Positions 29,750 through 61,357 of a stretch of DNA of 64,000 nt are shown here, piece after piece. Numbering within the stretch: the stretch's first letter is position 1; each line of letters starts with the position of its first letter. This DNA comes from Yamagishiella unicocca (taxonomy: Eukaryota; Chlorophyta; Chlorophyceae; Chlamydomonadales; Volvocaceae): assembly GCA_003116995.1 (NCBI GenBank), contig BDSL01000025.1, positions 248,001 to 312,000 of the forward strand, in the 5' to 3' direction. Position numbers and translations under genes: made by a program. The notes beneath the pieces are model-generated. The model had not been told where the DNA came from, did not search any database, and worked only from the letters and a program-made list of their open reading frames with translations.

Positions 29750-32700
29750 TCAAGGGCGCTCGTTGGCGTGTCTCCCGAGGAAAGACTGCAGCAGCGGCAT
29801 GAGACGCGGCAGCGTCTCCGGAATGCCCGCCGTGATCTCGAAGTCCACCAGCAGCCCCGCCTGGCGGAAAAAGTCCTCCACCGGCGCAGCCTCCTGCTTG
29901 TACACCTGACGGGCGAGTAGCGGAGGGAAGGAAGGGGGGAGGCGGGAAGGTGGGACGTCTGAGTCGGCGGGCGGCAGCAAGGAAGGGCGGCGGCGGCTGT
30001 GTATTGGCTGCAGCAATCTCCTCGTTGTGCAAGGCAGTGTGTTTTTGAACTGTAAGGGATTGGAGGCCGTGGAACTGTCGTGAGCCGGCTGCCTGCACTG
30101 CCGGCCTGCTGGTGAAATTCAAGTCGGATCGAATGCCGCGTCGGTGAGGGTGATGACCCCGTCGCTTCCTGCACAGGACTTAATACAATACCCTTCGAGG
30201 GCGCTGGGTACGTGGAGAGGGGAAGAAGGGATTCAATGACATGGCCTCTCCTTCCCCACCAGCTCCCAGTTCCCAAGCCGGCGCAGCTTCCATTCCATTC
30301 ATAGCCGTCCCCGCCTCACTTCCGATCCGGGAGCCACACACCGGTTGCTTCGCCTCGTATGGCCAACACGTGTTTGTGTGCTATCCATCCACCCCTGAGC
30401 TCGCGGCCCCCGGGCCCCCCGCCCCACCCTCCAGTCAGTTCCCGGACTTCCCTTCTGCTCCCGCTGCCCCCACCTCCAGTCAGTTCCCGGACTTCCCCTC
30501 TACCCCCGCTGCCCCCACCTCCAGTCGGTGCCTGATGACCTCCTCGCGGTCGTCCGCCCGCGTCTCCAGGTGCGCCTCACACTCGGCCGGGGGGCTCAAC
30601 GGCGGCATCGTGATCGCCGGCCGCCCGTTGCCGGCGGGAAGGTAGATGTCGGCGATGTTGTAGTTCTTGCCGCAGTGCCGACACAGCCGCCGACCTGGGG
30701 AGGGGGGTGAGCTGTGTGTCAGGGAGAGCGTGGAGGCGGGCCGGTGTCTGCCTTCCGCCACAGTGCTGCCAGGCGCCGATGATGGCATACGGCGACTCCT
30801 GTCCTTGGTTTCGTCCCCCTCCCCCGTTTCACTTTCCAGACCCGGCATCGCCCGCGGGCGGCCCCTCACCCATGCACTTCTGCACCAGCACCTCCTCCCG
30901 CAGGCTCATGTTGAGCACCAGACCCACATCCGTTGACCGGAGCAGCTGCTCCGCCTGCGCACCAGCGGCCGGCGGGACACAGAGGGAGGGCAGGGAGGCG
31001 GCGCCGGGCACGGCGCGGTAAGGTTGTACGATTGTACGGCACTAGTCACGCTGCGCAGCTGGCGGGCGGAGCACTCCTGGTGGCCAGCCGGCGGCCCGCT
31101 TGAAGGCTACGTCGCAAGCGAGGAGGTGTGGTTGACTGGGTGCATCATTGGGGCTGCGTGCCCCCCGTAAGGCTTGGTTGACTGGAGGAGTGTGTCGTGT
31201 GTAATTAGGCCGCACCTACACCCCGCTCAACCCTAAAGCCCAATCGCCCCTCGCCGCCCTCCCTGGCGCGGTCCGCATGGGGGCAAAAAGCGACTGCAGG
31301 GCAAGCCGCTTCAGGCACCCCCCATCACCCGCTCAGCGCCCTCAGCCGCACCCGGGTGCGATCCGTCCGTGGCACCTGCGCTGCCCCACTATCACACTGC
31401 TGCTGCTGCTGCCTCCGACTCCGCCACACCGACTCGCCCACCCGGCTCCCGCTGCCCCGCCCCGCTCTCCTACTATCGCCCCTTCCCCAGCTCATCGCCC
31501 TCGGTTTGTCGGCCGTGGACTCACGGATTACCTCTGACCTCCCCCGGCTCCTGGTCCGAGCCCCTCCCACCTGCGATCTGGTGCGCGGGTAGCCATCCAG
31601 CAGGAAGCCGCGCTCGCCCTCCTGCTGCCCCTTGGCGAGCCGCAGCTGCAGCACCTGGGGCGAGGAGATGGGAAGGGGCCAGCGAGGAAGCGGGGACAGG
31701 GTAAGGAATGGGAGGTGGGGAAGGGTTTAGGGGGCTGGTGACGGAGCGCGAAATGTAAGGAGGGGGGAGGGTGGGTGGCGAGGCAGCGGGCGGTGGCTGA
31801 TGGCTGATGGCTGATGGCTGATGGCTGATGGCTGATGGCTGATGGCTGATGGCTGATGGCTGATGGCTGATGGCTGATGGCTGATGGCTGATGGCTGATG
31901 GCTGATGGCTGATGGCTGATGGCTGATGGCTGATGGCTGATGGCTGATGGCTGATGGCTGATGGCTGATGGCTGATGGCTGATGGCTGATGGCTGATGGC
32001 TGATGGCTGATGGCTGATGGCTGGGATTGGACGTGGGGTGAAGTGCCCCGCTGGGTAGGGCGAGGCAGAGGGAGGGCAGTCCGAGCGCGCCGACGAGACG
32101 TATGGGCTGCAGACCATGGGGTCTCAGCACAGCACAGCACAGCACAGCACAGCACAGCATAGCACAGCATAGCACAATCCCTCCGTGTAGCATGTCCTAG
32201 TCAGGTAGACCGCCCACGTCCCCCATCCCTGGACCGCCGTGGAATCTTACTGGGGGGGGGGGGCACAACCCAGTGCCGAGAGCGAAACAGCGTTCAGAAG
32301 ATAGGGTAGCTTGTAAACCCTCCACCCCACCAGGCCACGGCCCCCCGCGTCACCCACCCGCTGCACCATCTCGTCAGGCAGCAGCTTGCCCTGATTGACG
32401 ATGCTCTTCATCTGTTACGAAAGCCCGGCAAGAGGGCAATCAGAGGGGTGTTAAGCAGCGATGCGACTATGATGGCGACAGCGTAATGTTTTTTCCTAGC
32501 GTCGTGCCTCAGAAGTTCGTGCGTCGTGAGGTGCTCGCTGTCCAACCGGCGCGGGAGTTAATAAAATGAGAGGCGACACGGGCCCCACTAGCTATGGTAC
32601 CGACATCGTAGAACGTGCAGCAAGATGGGTAGCAGGTGGCAAACGAGGGAAGGAGCTTTCGAGCGCCATACCTGCAACCCTATGTCGCTTCCCGACGCTA

Positions 32701-32965
32701 TCTCGGCACGGATCAAGTCGCCCGTTGCGATGTGGGGCACTCCGAAAGCTTTCGACACGCGTGTTGCGTACGTGCCTTTCCCAACGCCAGGCGGCCCAAG
32801 AAAGACCCAGTTAATCATCGGGGCCGTCGCATCCGTGCTGAGTCCCGCCGCCCCGCCTGTCGCTGTCAGCTGATCAAGAGCGCTCTTTAAGTTCGTTACA
32901 GCAGCAAGGGTTGAGGTCGGCAGTCGCCATGACCGTCGCTGGAGTGCCGCAGTCGCCGATGCCAT
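29750..32965 (-). CDS. Organellar adenylate kinase, 6 exons
   Basis: Exons 32965-32672, 32411-32358, 31654-31571, 30954-30870, 30694-30519 and 29905-29750 join in frame to 282 residues. The enzyme interconverts ATP + AMP and 2 ADP. Visible motifs are the P-loop GPPGVGKGT (57-65), the NMP-binding [24 protein letters not shown], a LID with [13 protein letters not shown], and TRADD. The ending [14 protein letters not shown] and the long LID match plant organellar kinases of the AMK2 type. The Arg- and Ser-rich N-terminus ([19 protein letters not shown]) looks like a transit peptide; chloroplast or mitochondrion cannot be decided. An upstream GTG would extend the frame, so the ATG at 32965 is preferred. 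Introns hold long simple repeats. Divergent from SUGCT. Confidence 0.92.
30425..30525. repeat. 45-bp tandem repeat copying the exon 5 donor
   Basis: CACCTCCAGT occurs at 30516-30525 (the real exon end) and 30471-30480, and CACCCTCCAGT at 30424-30434. On the minus strand each copy restores an ACTGGAG|GTGGGG splice donor. Confidence 0.8.
31792..32024. repeat. (CAGCCAT)n heptamer, about 33 copies, in intron 2
   Basis: Near-perfect 7-bp repeat (GGCTGAT on the plus strand) in intron 2 of the adenylate kinase gene. It is read as a Ser-His-Gln-Pro repeat in minus-strand ORFs, which are not genes. Confidence 0.95.
32125..32175. repeat. (AGCAC)n pentamer in intron 2
   Basis: About ten AGCAC units with two AGCAT variants, 100 bp from the heptamer repeat, in the same intron. 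Confidence 0.9.
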
Positions 32966-33193
32966 TTCCTTGATTGCAAGTACGCGACAGTCAGGAGGTA
33001 CATGCACGCGGCGTGTAGATGTGTTTAGGTCACTCTATACATTATCGCAACATGGCGGCTGAAGTCGTTGCCGTCGGTCGCGCCAACGCACATGAGCGCC
33101 GTACCTTACTCGGCGACGCCTCTCCACCAAATTTTCGCGGTGCCGTGATCTGTTACCAATCCTTTCATTAATGGGATTTAAGATCATATTAGC
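32966..33193. promoter_or_regulatory. Shared divergent promoter, adenylate kinase and SUGCT
   Basis: Only 228 bp separate the two start codons on opposite strands, so 5' UTRs and both promoters must fit here. TCTATACATTA near 33033 is weakly TATA-like. Nothing else is recognised. Confidence 0.6.
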
Positions 33194-36100
33194 ATGTCTG
33201 CCATACAGCATTCCACGCTTGGTCGCCTTGTGGTCGCCGCATGCCGGCCACGGCAGAGAGCGGCTGCTGCGCCCTTTGCCCGGGCCTCGTTAACAACCGC
33301 CCGTGACAGCAGCACGTCTGCCGATCAGTCGCTGCCGGGCCCCCAGGGTCCTCTCGTCGGAATCAAGGTAGGGACGGGTAGGGGCGGGGAGGGGCAGGGC
33401 AGCGCCTTAGCCACAACTGCGCATCGAGGACACCAAAGCCGACGGCGATGCGCGGACCTTCCCGAATGCGGACTGGGGAGCATACGGGTGTAGGTAGGGG
33501 CGCTGGCGCAGAGGTGATGGGGACCTACTACGCGGTCCTTCCCTCCTCGGTCCCCACCAACACTGCACCGACCTCGTCTTCGCCCGTCCTCCCCCCCCCC
33601 AGTCAAGCACAGCTCCCGTAAACCCTCTGTTCAGTCCTAACAGGCATTGTCTAAAAGCGGAAATTGTGGAAAAGTAGGACACCGCCTGTCGTACAGTCTA
33701 CGAGCACCCTCCGCGGCTTCCTCGGACCGCCGATGTACACGGTGTACACGTGGGTGACGGTCACGCTGCCGCGTCCACAGGTCCTGGATCTGGGCCAGGT
33801 GGTGGCGGGCAACTTCTGCGGGGCGCTGCTGGCGTACTTCGGTGCTGACGTCATCAAGGTACGGCGGTGCGCACCCTCCCGCGCGCCCCGCCCGCCGGGC
33901 CCCGCTGAACCTCCCCGCCACACGCACTGCCCTCAACCCGGTGCGCTGAAGCTAGGCTTGCGCATTCCCCTTCCCTGCTCTGTCGCAACACGCTGCCGTA
34001 ACCCTCTTCCCCCCCCCGGTTTCACACCACCCCCCGCCGCGCCCGTAACCCTGGAGCTCGCGTTGCCACCTAGCGATCTGCGTCCTGATTTCTTGCCGCT
34101 CCGAAACCCTTGCGACACCCCCTCTCCCCCCCAGGTGGAGGCCCCCAAGAAGGGCGACGCGCTGCGCTCCCTGCGCACCCTGGACGCCAGCGGCACCTCG
34201 CTGTGGTGGCGCTGCCATGTGAGGGGAGGAAGGGGGGTTACATAAAAGAGCCGGCAACTCGAGGGCGGGAAGGGGGGTTGGGAGGGCGGGTGGAGAGGGC
34301 AGGGGGGGAACGGAAGGCGCGGGGGGGCTGGCGCTCCAGCGACGCGAATGGCGGGTATCCGGGGCCTGAAGTTTGGTACCCAAAACAGGAGAGGTGTGAG
34401 GGGAAAGACCCCCTCCGCCCGCAGCAGCCGCGGCCGCTGCCAGCGTGGCATTCCGCCGCGTTGGCATACGACACGCGAAAGGGTGCATGTCGGCACCCCC
34501 CACGCCTCCGCCCACCGCCATCATCCCCCCCCACCGGTTTTTATACACCCCCCACCGCCACCATCCCGAACTTCCTCCACCTCTCAGGGCCGCAACCGGC
34601 GCTGCGTCACCATCAACCTCAACGTGCCAGAGGGGCGGGAGCTGGTCAAACGGTGAGCGCAGGGTGCGGCCAGCAGGCAGCCGGAGACGCAGCCGGGCGG
34701 ATCCTTTCGGGATGGACTGATCCTTTGCCCTCACCACCACCCGCCCTCGGCTCCTTGGGTTTCGGGGCATGGGTTTCCCTTCTACACCCCTCCCCCCGCG
34801 GCCTCTACCCCGCCCACCCGCCGCCTGCTCCCCCCCCCCCACAACTCAACGGGTGGGCAGCATTTTACGTCCTCTTTTCCTTTTTGTCATCCCTTCACAA
34901 CACACAATTACTCGTCGTCGTGGTGCGCTGTGCCGCAGCCTGAGCTCTCGTGTGGACGTCCTGGTGGAGAACTTCCGACCCGGGGTGATGGAGGGCTGGG
35001 GGCTCGGCCCCGCGGACCTCAAGCCCGACCTCATCTACACGCGCATCTCCGGATACGGCCAGGTGGGCCTTACGCCGTACGGGGCCTGTGCGTGCGTGCT
35101 TGCGGTCCGTAGGGGTGTTCCAAACCCGCCTGGGGGGCCCGTTGTGGGACTGGTGGTGGGGTGGGCGGCTGTGGACGCTTCAATTGGGCCCGGGGGAACT
35201 GGGGGCCGCACCGTAGCCCCCAGGAGGTGGGGCCCCCTCGGGACAGCGGCCGCTGGTGGTGGTGGCGTTGCAAGGAAACCCCGTGTACGAAGAAAAACTC
35301 GTGGGGTTGGTGGGGCGGCAGCGCGTGCCGGGGGGCGGAGGGACAGCCGGAGGGAAACGATGGACCGAGGTGCGGTGCGGTGCGGGGTTCAGCCTGGACC
35401 CACTGCCGTCGTCTCGTGGTCCCAACTCGACCCCCTCCCGACCTCACCGCACGGCCTCTCCCCCGCAGACCGGCCCGCGCGCCCCCGACCCAGGTGGGTG
35501 GCTGGGTCCTGGCAACGGTGGCAATGCTAATCCCTTCATCTTTGCGCTTGAGCACCGTATATTCGCACGCTGCCGTTTTCCATGTTTGGATGTTGGGGGT
35601 TTCGTCGCTGAGTCTTACCCCCGTACACACAGACACGGTTTTTCCACTCAGTTTCCTCGTACACGGGTTTTCCTCACACACGCACTCACACCCGACACAA
35701 ACACACGCCCCCCCCCATGCGCCAGCTATCCTACCCGTGTCGTGTAACCAGTTTTTATGCCACCCCTGTCCCCTCCAGGCTACGCCTCCGTGTGCGAGGC
35801 GTACGGCGGCTTCCGCCACCTGAACGGCTACCCGGACCGGCCCCCCGTGCGGCCCAACATCAGCCTGGGTGACACGCTGGCGGGGCTGCACGGGGCCTTC
35901 GGGGCGGTCATGGCGCTGCTGCACAAGCAGCGGGCGCAGGCGGGGGCGGCAGGTGCGGCGGCGGGGGCCCTCGCGGTTGCAGGGGCTGCAAGGGGGCCGG
36001 CGGCAAGGGAGCGGACCAGGCGGGGGGGGAGGGGCAGAGGGGAAATCAGTGAACTGGGTGCTGTGGGGCGGGGCGAGGCGGGGTTGGGGGCCTTCTCGAG

Positions 36101-38108
36101 GCACGCCTCCGGGTGTGTGTTTTGTTCATGGCTCCTGGGAGGGGTCTCCCGCTAGTCCCACCTTGCGCACCGGACCTGGCACCGTACTTTGCGCCGCACG
36201 CTGCGGCCCCGATCCAGGCGGACCCACGGGTCAGGTGGTGGACGCGGCCATCAGCGAGAGCGTGTTCAACATGCTGGAGAGCTGCGTGGCGGAGGTGGCG
36301 GCGGCGGGGGAGGACCGGCAGCCCTCGGGGTCGACCATCTCGGGTGGGTGGCGGCAGGGAGGCGAGGCACGGAGGGAAGGGCGAGGAGGAGGGGGGTTGT
36401 AATAACCGTTTACGCGACAGGGACAGGATAGTTGGCGCATGGTCGTCGGACACCGATTTTGTGGGCGTATGCTGGAGCACTGGGACTGACGAGGAGGAAG
36501 GGGAGGAGAGGTTGCGTACGATAACAGCGGGTTGGCGGGTGGCCGCAGGGTGGTGGTTGTGGGAGCAACGAAGACCGCGGGAAGCGGCCGTGACGTTTTG
36601 GATCCGTTGGGGGTACCGTGGTCGGGAGCTCGCTGAGCGACCACCCGCCACCTGCTCGATGTCTCTGACCGGAGTCCCGGCCTCCTCCCGCCCTCCGCTG
36701 CCTGACACTGCAAAACACACACGCGGCACACACACACAGCCGGGCAGCAGCGCGGCGTCGGTTGTTCGGATTCCTTGGTCTCTTCGCGCTTTGTCTCCTT
36801 CGCGGCTCAGCGCAGCATCTATAAAACACACACACACACACACACACCGCTGGACCCGCCGCAACCCGCGGGTCCGCAGGCGTGGTCCCCTCTGGCACCT
36901 TCCGTACAAAGGACGAGCGCTACGTGGTCATCGGGGGCAACGGCGACAGGCGAGTGGCTTCGGGGGCCTTCGGGGGGGAGAGTACAGAAGAGACCCGGGC
37001 TTCAAGGGGGGTACGAGAGGAAACCCGTGGGGACGGCGGGGGGCTTCGGGGGTGGCGGGGGGCTTGGGGGAGTGGCGGGAGATAGCCTTCAACCCCGTGC
37101 ATCGCTCCTTGCTGGCAACGGCGCCCGTCCAGTGACGAGTTGGCGACCCGCACGGCCCGATCCACGGATACTACCCCTTCGAAATGAACACCTTCATTGA
37201 TCAAATCAACACCCCCATCCCGACAGCGTCTACTCCCGCCTGATGGCGGCCATCGGTCGCCCCGATATGTCCGCCACCAACCCCTCCTACGCCAACAACT
37301 CCCTCCGGGTGGCGGCGGAGGCGGAGATCATGGGCGCGATTGAGGCCTGGGTGGCCACACAGACGCTGGGTGGGTGCGGGAACGGCTGTAGCCCTGACGC
37401 TGCCCCTCCACCGCCGCCATTGCAACGTTGCACCCACCAGCTGCCAGTCGACTGTTGTTGACGCATCGGCCGTGTCGTTGTACCGTCGTTGTGCCGTCGT
37501 TGTACCGTCGTTGTACCATCGTTGTACCGTCGTTGGCGCAAACTCTAGCTACCTGGAACCGTCGGACGCCCCACTCCAAGACGCTCTGACGAGGGTCACT
37601 GAACCCCAGGCTACTATAACCCCGCGCCGCTTCCTCTTCCCTCCCACGGCCGGTCGCCTTCCAGCCTCATCACCTCGACTAGCATCCGGCGCCGTCCCCC
37701 ACCTGCCACCCTCCCTGCCTGCCCTGCCCTGCCCTGTCCTGCCACTGGGCCCCCTGTTGCACCGGACACCATTCCCTTCCGCCCGCCCCCGCCGCCGCCG
37801 ACCCCGCTGCAGAGGAGGTCATGGCCTGCATGAACAAGGCGCGCGTCCCCGCGGGCCCTATCCTGTCCACAGCCGCCATCATGGCCGAGCCGCAGTACCA
37901 GCAGCGCGGCATGTTCCACACCGCCACGCCGCCCTCCGGGGGGCCGCCCGTCACCATGCCCGCCATCCTGCCGGTGCTCAGCCGCACCCCGGGCGCCACC
38001 CGCTGGGCGGGTCCGGAGCTGGGGGAGCACACGGAGGAGGTGCTGCGGGCGGAGCTGGGACTGGGCGACGAGGAGATGGCGGCGCTGAGGGCCAAGGGTG
38101 CAATCTGA
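33194..38108 (+). CDS. SUGCT: CaiB/BaiF family CoA transferase, SUGCT-like, 11 exons
   Basis: Exons 33194-33367, 33781-33858, 34135-34218, 34588-34652, 34939-35062, 35469-35493, 35779-35952, 36218-36343, 36880-36949, 37227-37369 and 37813-38108 join to 452 residues. Class III CoA transferases move CoA between organic acids through an aspartyl-CoA intermediate; the animal homologue uses succinyl-CoA and glutarate. Family motifs seen are VLDLGQVVAGNFCGALLAYF, GADVIKVEAPKKGD, DVLVENFRPGVMEGWGLG, ISGYGQTGP and the catalytic Asp in ISLGDTLAG (D215). The Arg-rich N-terminus before residue 45 looks mitochondrial. The intron after exon 9 uses a GC donor, and exon 6 is only 25 nt. The exact acyl substrate cannot be read from sequence; formyl- or other CoA transferases are alternatives. 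Confidence 0.9.
37470..37535. repeat. CGTTGTACCGT 12-bp repeat in intron 10
   Basis: Five to six copies of GTCGTTGTACC with single substitutions. Confidence 0.75.
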
Positions 38109-41100
38109 GAGCCGAGGGGCGTGGACGCGTGGTCGGCTGATGCGGTGCTGGTGGTAGGCAATGTGTTTTTGAGTACCGTGGTAGGTTTTGGTGCGCGTGG
38201 GGGGGATAAGGCCCGCGGCGGGGATGGGGCGGGATGGAGGGGGGTGGTTGGGTGAAGGAGGGGGCTGTTGGTAGGGGAGCCGTCAGCGTCCGTTCGGTGG
38301 GAGTGGGAACCTGGGGACGTGCGTGTTTTTATTTAGTTGGCGTTTTGGAAGTCCCTGAAAGGTTTTGCGACCGGTCTGAATGAGACTCGCCTGGGGGGTA
38401 CGGCGCAGAAAGCGACGGTGCTCCAGGGAGGGGAGCTGGTGGTGGTGCCATCCAAAATTCCAAATGAATGGTTGGTCGCGCGACCCAATTCGAGTGTACG
38501 GCATCCCATCTTAAAGTAAACCACGCCGCGTGATACGCTCGATGCTCCTTGCATATAGGTTAGTAATCGTCTGAGAGTTGTCGGCCTTCAAGCTTCGGAA
38601 CCAGTGGCGATTTTGCAGGGTGTACGGCGCCATATCCTATGGGGGCAAGGTCTTGTCCAGGGGCCGCAGTGACACCCCGCCTGCGAATCCTAAGGTCTTG
38701 ACGTCTTCCTCGTACGACACAATAAAGAGGCAAAGCTTATGCCGCTTGGAGTGAAGCTTTGCGTGGGTGAGATGGAGGTGATGGGGGCGTCAGGGTTGTG
38801 CGGGCGGGGTTACGAAGGTGGGCTGGTGCCTCGGCGGCAGGCGGACCGCGGCCGCTGGGTGCTGCAAGTGGTGTATGTACGCCGACGGTCTCGGCCCTGG
38901 TGTAGGACTGGCGGCCGTCACAGGGCCTGCCTGCCAACGAGCGCTTCCAGCGTGTGGATATGAATGTGCGGTGCGTGCGCCTGACCTTGGGGAATCTGAC
39001 GAAGAACGCCTTGATTCTTGTCTGCCGATTGCGGCGGTGCAGTCCTTTTCAAGGTGTTGCCTGTGACCCGTGGGTCGCGCATCCTCGTGACGATTTCAGG
39101 GCCTCTTGGTTCACCGCTCCCGGACGTATTCGGCGCATCATAGGGCCCAGCTGCAGCCCTCGTGACGAGCCCGCTTTGCAGCATGCCTGCGGGCCGGGCC
39201 CCCCGCCCAGGTGAAGGGCTGAGCTTGCACTGGGCGGGGGATCTTGACAGACAAGCCTAGCGCCGTGTAAGCGCCGGCTTCTCACCACTATGCCGCTGAT
39301 AAACTGCGTTGGGAGCTTGTGGTTCCACTTGAGTCGGGGGCTGCTCCCAGAACATCATCACTTTTGAGTACAGCGGTAGCTCGCATTGTGCGCCACTGCG
39401 CCTCCAAACGCTTGCAACCGCTCACCTGGGCCATCCTCCAGGCCGCTCCCTGCGCGATGCGCGCAGGTCGTAAGCCACCAGCCCATTGGCTGCGCGGCTG
39501 TGGTCGCGGCTGCGGAGCATCCGGGCGAGGAGAGGACCACCCGCTTGTCCTCTGCGGCGGCGATTCGGGAAGTGGATGGTCAAGAGAGCCCAGCTCTATG
39601 TGGCAGCTGCTGTACACACCTAGTAGGTCCATGGAGGTGCTGGTAACGCCGAGCAACTGGGTCGCCTACGCAGATGCTCGTGCTTTTCACGCCGTGGACG
39701 GCTGGCGGCGTACGTACAATTATGCACGCGGGCCAGCAATGGAAGAGCGGTACCGCAAATTGAGGAAGTGCAAGGGGTGGGTATGGAACGGGCAGCACGG
39801 GCAAGATGGGGGTGTGAGAGCTCCGGCAAATTGGGGCGGGCAAGGGGGGACCGGGACACGTGCTCAACCCTGCTGGGCTGTTTTCGGTCCCAACGCACGC
39901 GCCGTGACTACAGACCAACGACCAAGCTCGTTTCACAGTTTGATTGTATGATCACTGCGGGCGTGACATGCGGTAGGGTCAAGGCCTATACGGATGGATA
40001 AGCGCCAACGCGATCCCGCCAGGGAGGGTGCCCGATGCCGTACTCGCAACTGCAACTCCACGGTTGTGACGGCATGCAGCGCCTTCTTTGGCAGGGAACC
40101 GTACTCATATGACAGAGCCTTTTGAGGTTGATTTTATGTAACGCAACTGGTGTTCGCACACAATAACCGAAAACCCAGTACTGGCAGAACGCCGAAAGTT
40201 TGACCAGAGCGCAGCTCAGGACTAGGCGGATATATTTCTACCAAAAATAGCATCTGCAGCGAGCGGATTCTTGGCGCGCTGAGGAGGGAGGCTCGGCTTG
40301 GCACATCGCCCAACCCGTCGCCAGCGAGGTCACAAGTAAGAACCGCGCACACAAGTCCCGAGCATAGCACACCATACACTCTACTATTCTTGAGCTCCAT
40401 AATCATACGATTCGCCGCGGTTTGCTGTCGGGACATTTCGCGCCGCCCACCCTGGAGCGTGTGCGTCGATGGATCGGCGAAGGTCCGGCCCCTCCACTAG
40501 CTGCACGTGCCACACCACCCAACCTGATATGCATGATTGCCAGGCCTTACATGCCTGCCCCGTGCTTCCCGCGCTCGGGCGCTGGTGCCGTATCGGCGTG
40601 TCTAGGACGCGATAGTCTCTGCCTCAAGCTCCAGCCAGGTGCCCCAGCAGCCTCCACCGAACCTGTGCGCCGGCATGTTACCTTAATGCCCACATAATCA
40701 AATATACATTAATGCGGCCCTAGGGTTGGGCCCTCGGTCCCGCCAGCAGGCCGCGAGGGCCTGGGCCACAGGGTGTACGACAGTAGGCAAGACCGCCTCC
40801 CTGCGCGGCCCCACCAGCGCCGGCGCGTTGCCGCCCCATCGAACACATTTGAACCTTAGAAACTGCACATTTGCAGCGGCACCATACGCTAAGATGGACA
40901 GCCCGGCCATGACGCGCGAAGAGCCGCTGCTGGGACGTGTTGGAACCTAGGGCCGACAGGGGGCCGAGTCCGCCAGTGCAACGTAATCTCGCGGATAGCC
41001 CCCTGCTTTGCTCGTACACGTATGCCAAACCCTAGACGTAACATACATATACACACATGCCAGCAGGCATCGATTACAAAGATAGGTATATGCCACCACC

Positions 41101-42355
41101 ACCTCAGGACGCCGACTCAATGGCATGCCCCAGGGAAACTGCCGACCGTGACGGTCGCCGAAAGCACCGCAGGCGTGTCGTTCATTACTAGAAAGTTCTA
41201 GGAAGGCACAGTAATGCAATTGGCACGAGCGTCATGTCTGCGACCGAAAAACGCCACGCGGAACTAGGCGGGGTGTGAGTTGGCAGCAAGCGGGGAGCTG
41301 TGGCTGGCTGCAGGTTGGTCTACAGGGGCACCGCGCCGGACTCAAGACTGCGTCCGTCAGCCGCGACCCCGTCCAGGGAGGGGGGCCCTGCCTCGCGCCG
41401 GGTCGTACACGTTAGTTGGTGTGCGGGGCCAGCGCGGGGCAGTGAGCTCGGCCTGGGTGGCAGCATACCGTTGCTGGTTCACTATCACGTGCATGTCGCT
41501 AGGCAGCGGTTGCGGTTGGTGCTGCCGGCGGCGGGCCGGTATCGAGCGTGGGCAGGAAGGTGGTGCTTACGTGTGGAGTGGTGATCGTGTTGCAGGGAGG
41601 CGGGGTGTGTATGCGTGACGTCGCTTGTTAGGGGTGGCAACTGCAGGGCCCAGGTGGTCGTACACGTGGAGGCAGGCACATGGCCCGGCCGTTAACTCCC
41701 GGCGGCTTCGCCACCGCCACACTGCCTTCGCAGGCGGGGTGAAGGGCCGCGCGGGGGAATACCCTGCACGGCACGGACACAAAACACATGGAAAGCGGAT
41801 CCCCAAACTCGTGACGGCGCATCGTTGCGTTGCCGTACGCCCGCCCTGCCCCCACCCCGCTGTGTTTCCTGTCAGCCTCCGGGGGATGGGTAGCAGTGCC
41901 TGCGGCGTCCGAAGGCTCCCGCGCCCGCCCTCGCTGACCTCCCTCCCACGCCGCAGCGATTGATTGCCCCCTCGCTGCCCCCTCCCCTGCACAGGAACCC
42001 AACAGCGCGCGAGACCCCCGCCGAGCGGGGCGCAGAGCAGCGAAGCGACGAGTCGGGAGCGGCAGCCGGCAGCGCCTTACCGAGCAGGGAACTCCAGGGA
42101 GGAGAGGCCACCAGCAGCAATAGCTGCAGCAGCCGGGTCGAGTCGTGTGTGGTGAGCAGCGCGCGGAGGGAGATACGAGGCGAAGGGCGGCCGCGGTCGT
42201 GGCCGCCTTCCCTCTTCCGGCCCCTCTGGCTAGCAAGAAGGAGGTGCTTGGGAGTAGCTCAGGGGAGGAGCTGCGCAGCGCGGCCCGGTGCGGGGGCCGC
42301 TTGAGGCCGTGCGGGTGGTGCAGGGCGCCGCGGATTGAAAGGACGACCCGGACCC
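38109..42355. other. 4.2 kb without a convincing gene
   Basis: Holds the SUGCT 3' UTR (first TGTAA noted near 39265, so the UTR may be over 1 kb) and the CHD3 promoter and 5' UTR at its right end. The longest plus frame (39319-39951) starts at GTG, has no recognisable domain and no coding-like partner exons. No mobile element or RNA gene was recognised. Confidence 0.4.

Positions 42356-61357
<19,002 letters not shown>

Noticed and set aside
31521..32193. Minus ORFs with Ser-His-Gln-Pro repeats
   Set aside because: They translate the (CAGCCAT)n repeat in an adenylate kinase intron and run across real exon boundaries in wrong frames.
32966..33007. Adenylate kinase start at 33007
   Set aside because: That codon is GTG; the ATG at 32965 begins a plausible transit peptide.
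39319..39951. 210-residue ORF in the intergenic region
   Set aside because: Starts at GTG, shows no domain, and no matching exon signals surround it.
42335..42355. CHD3 start at 42335
   Set aside because: That position is a TTG codon; the first ATG in frame is at 42356 and gives a typical basic start.
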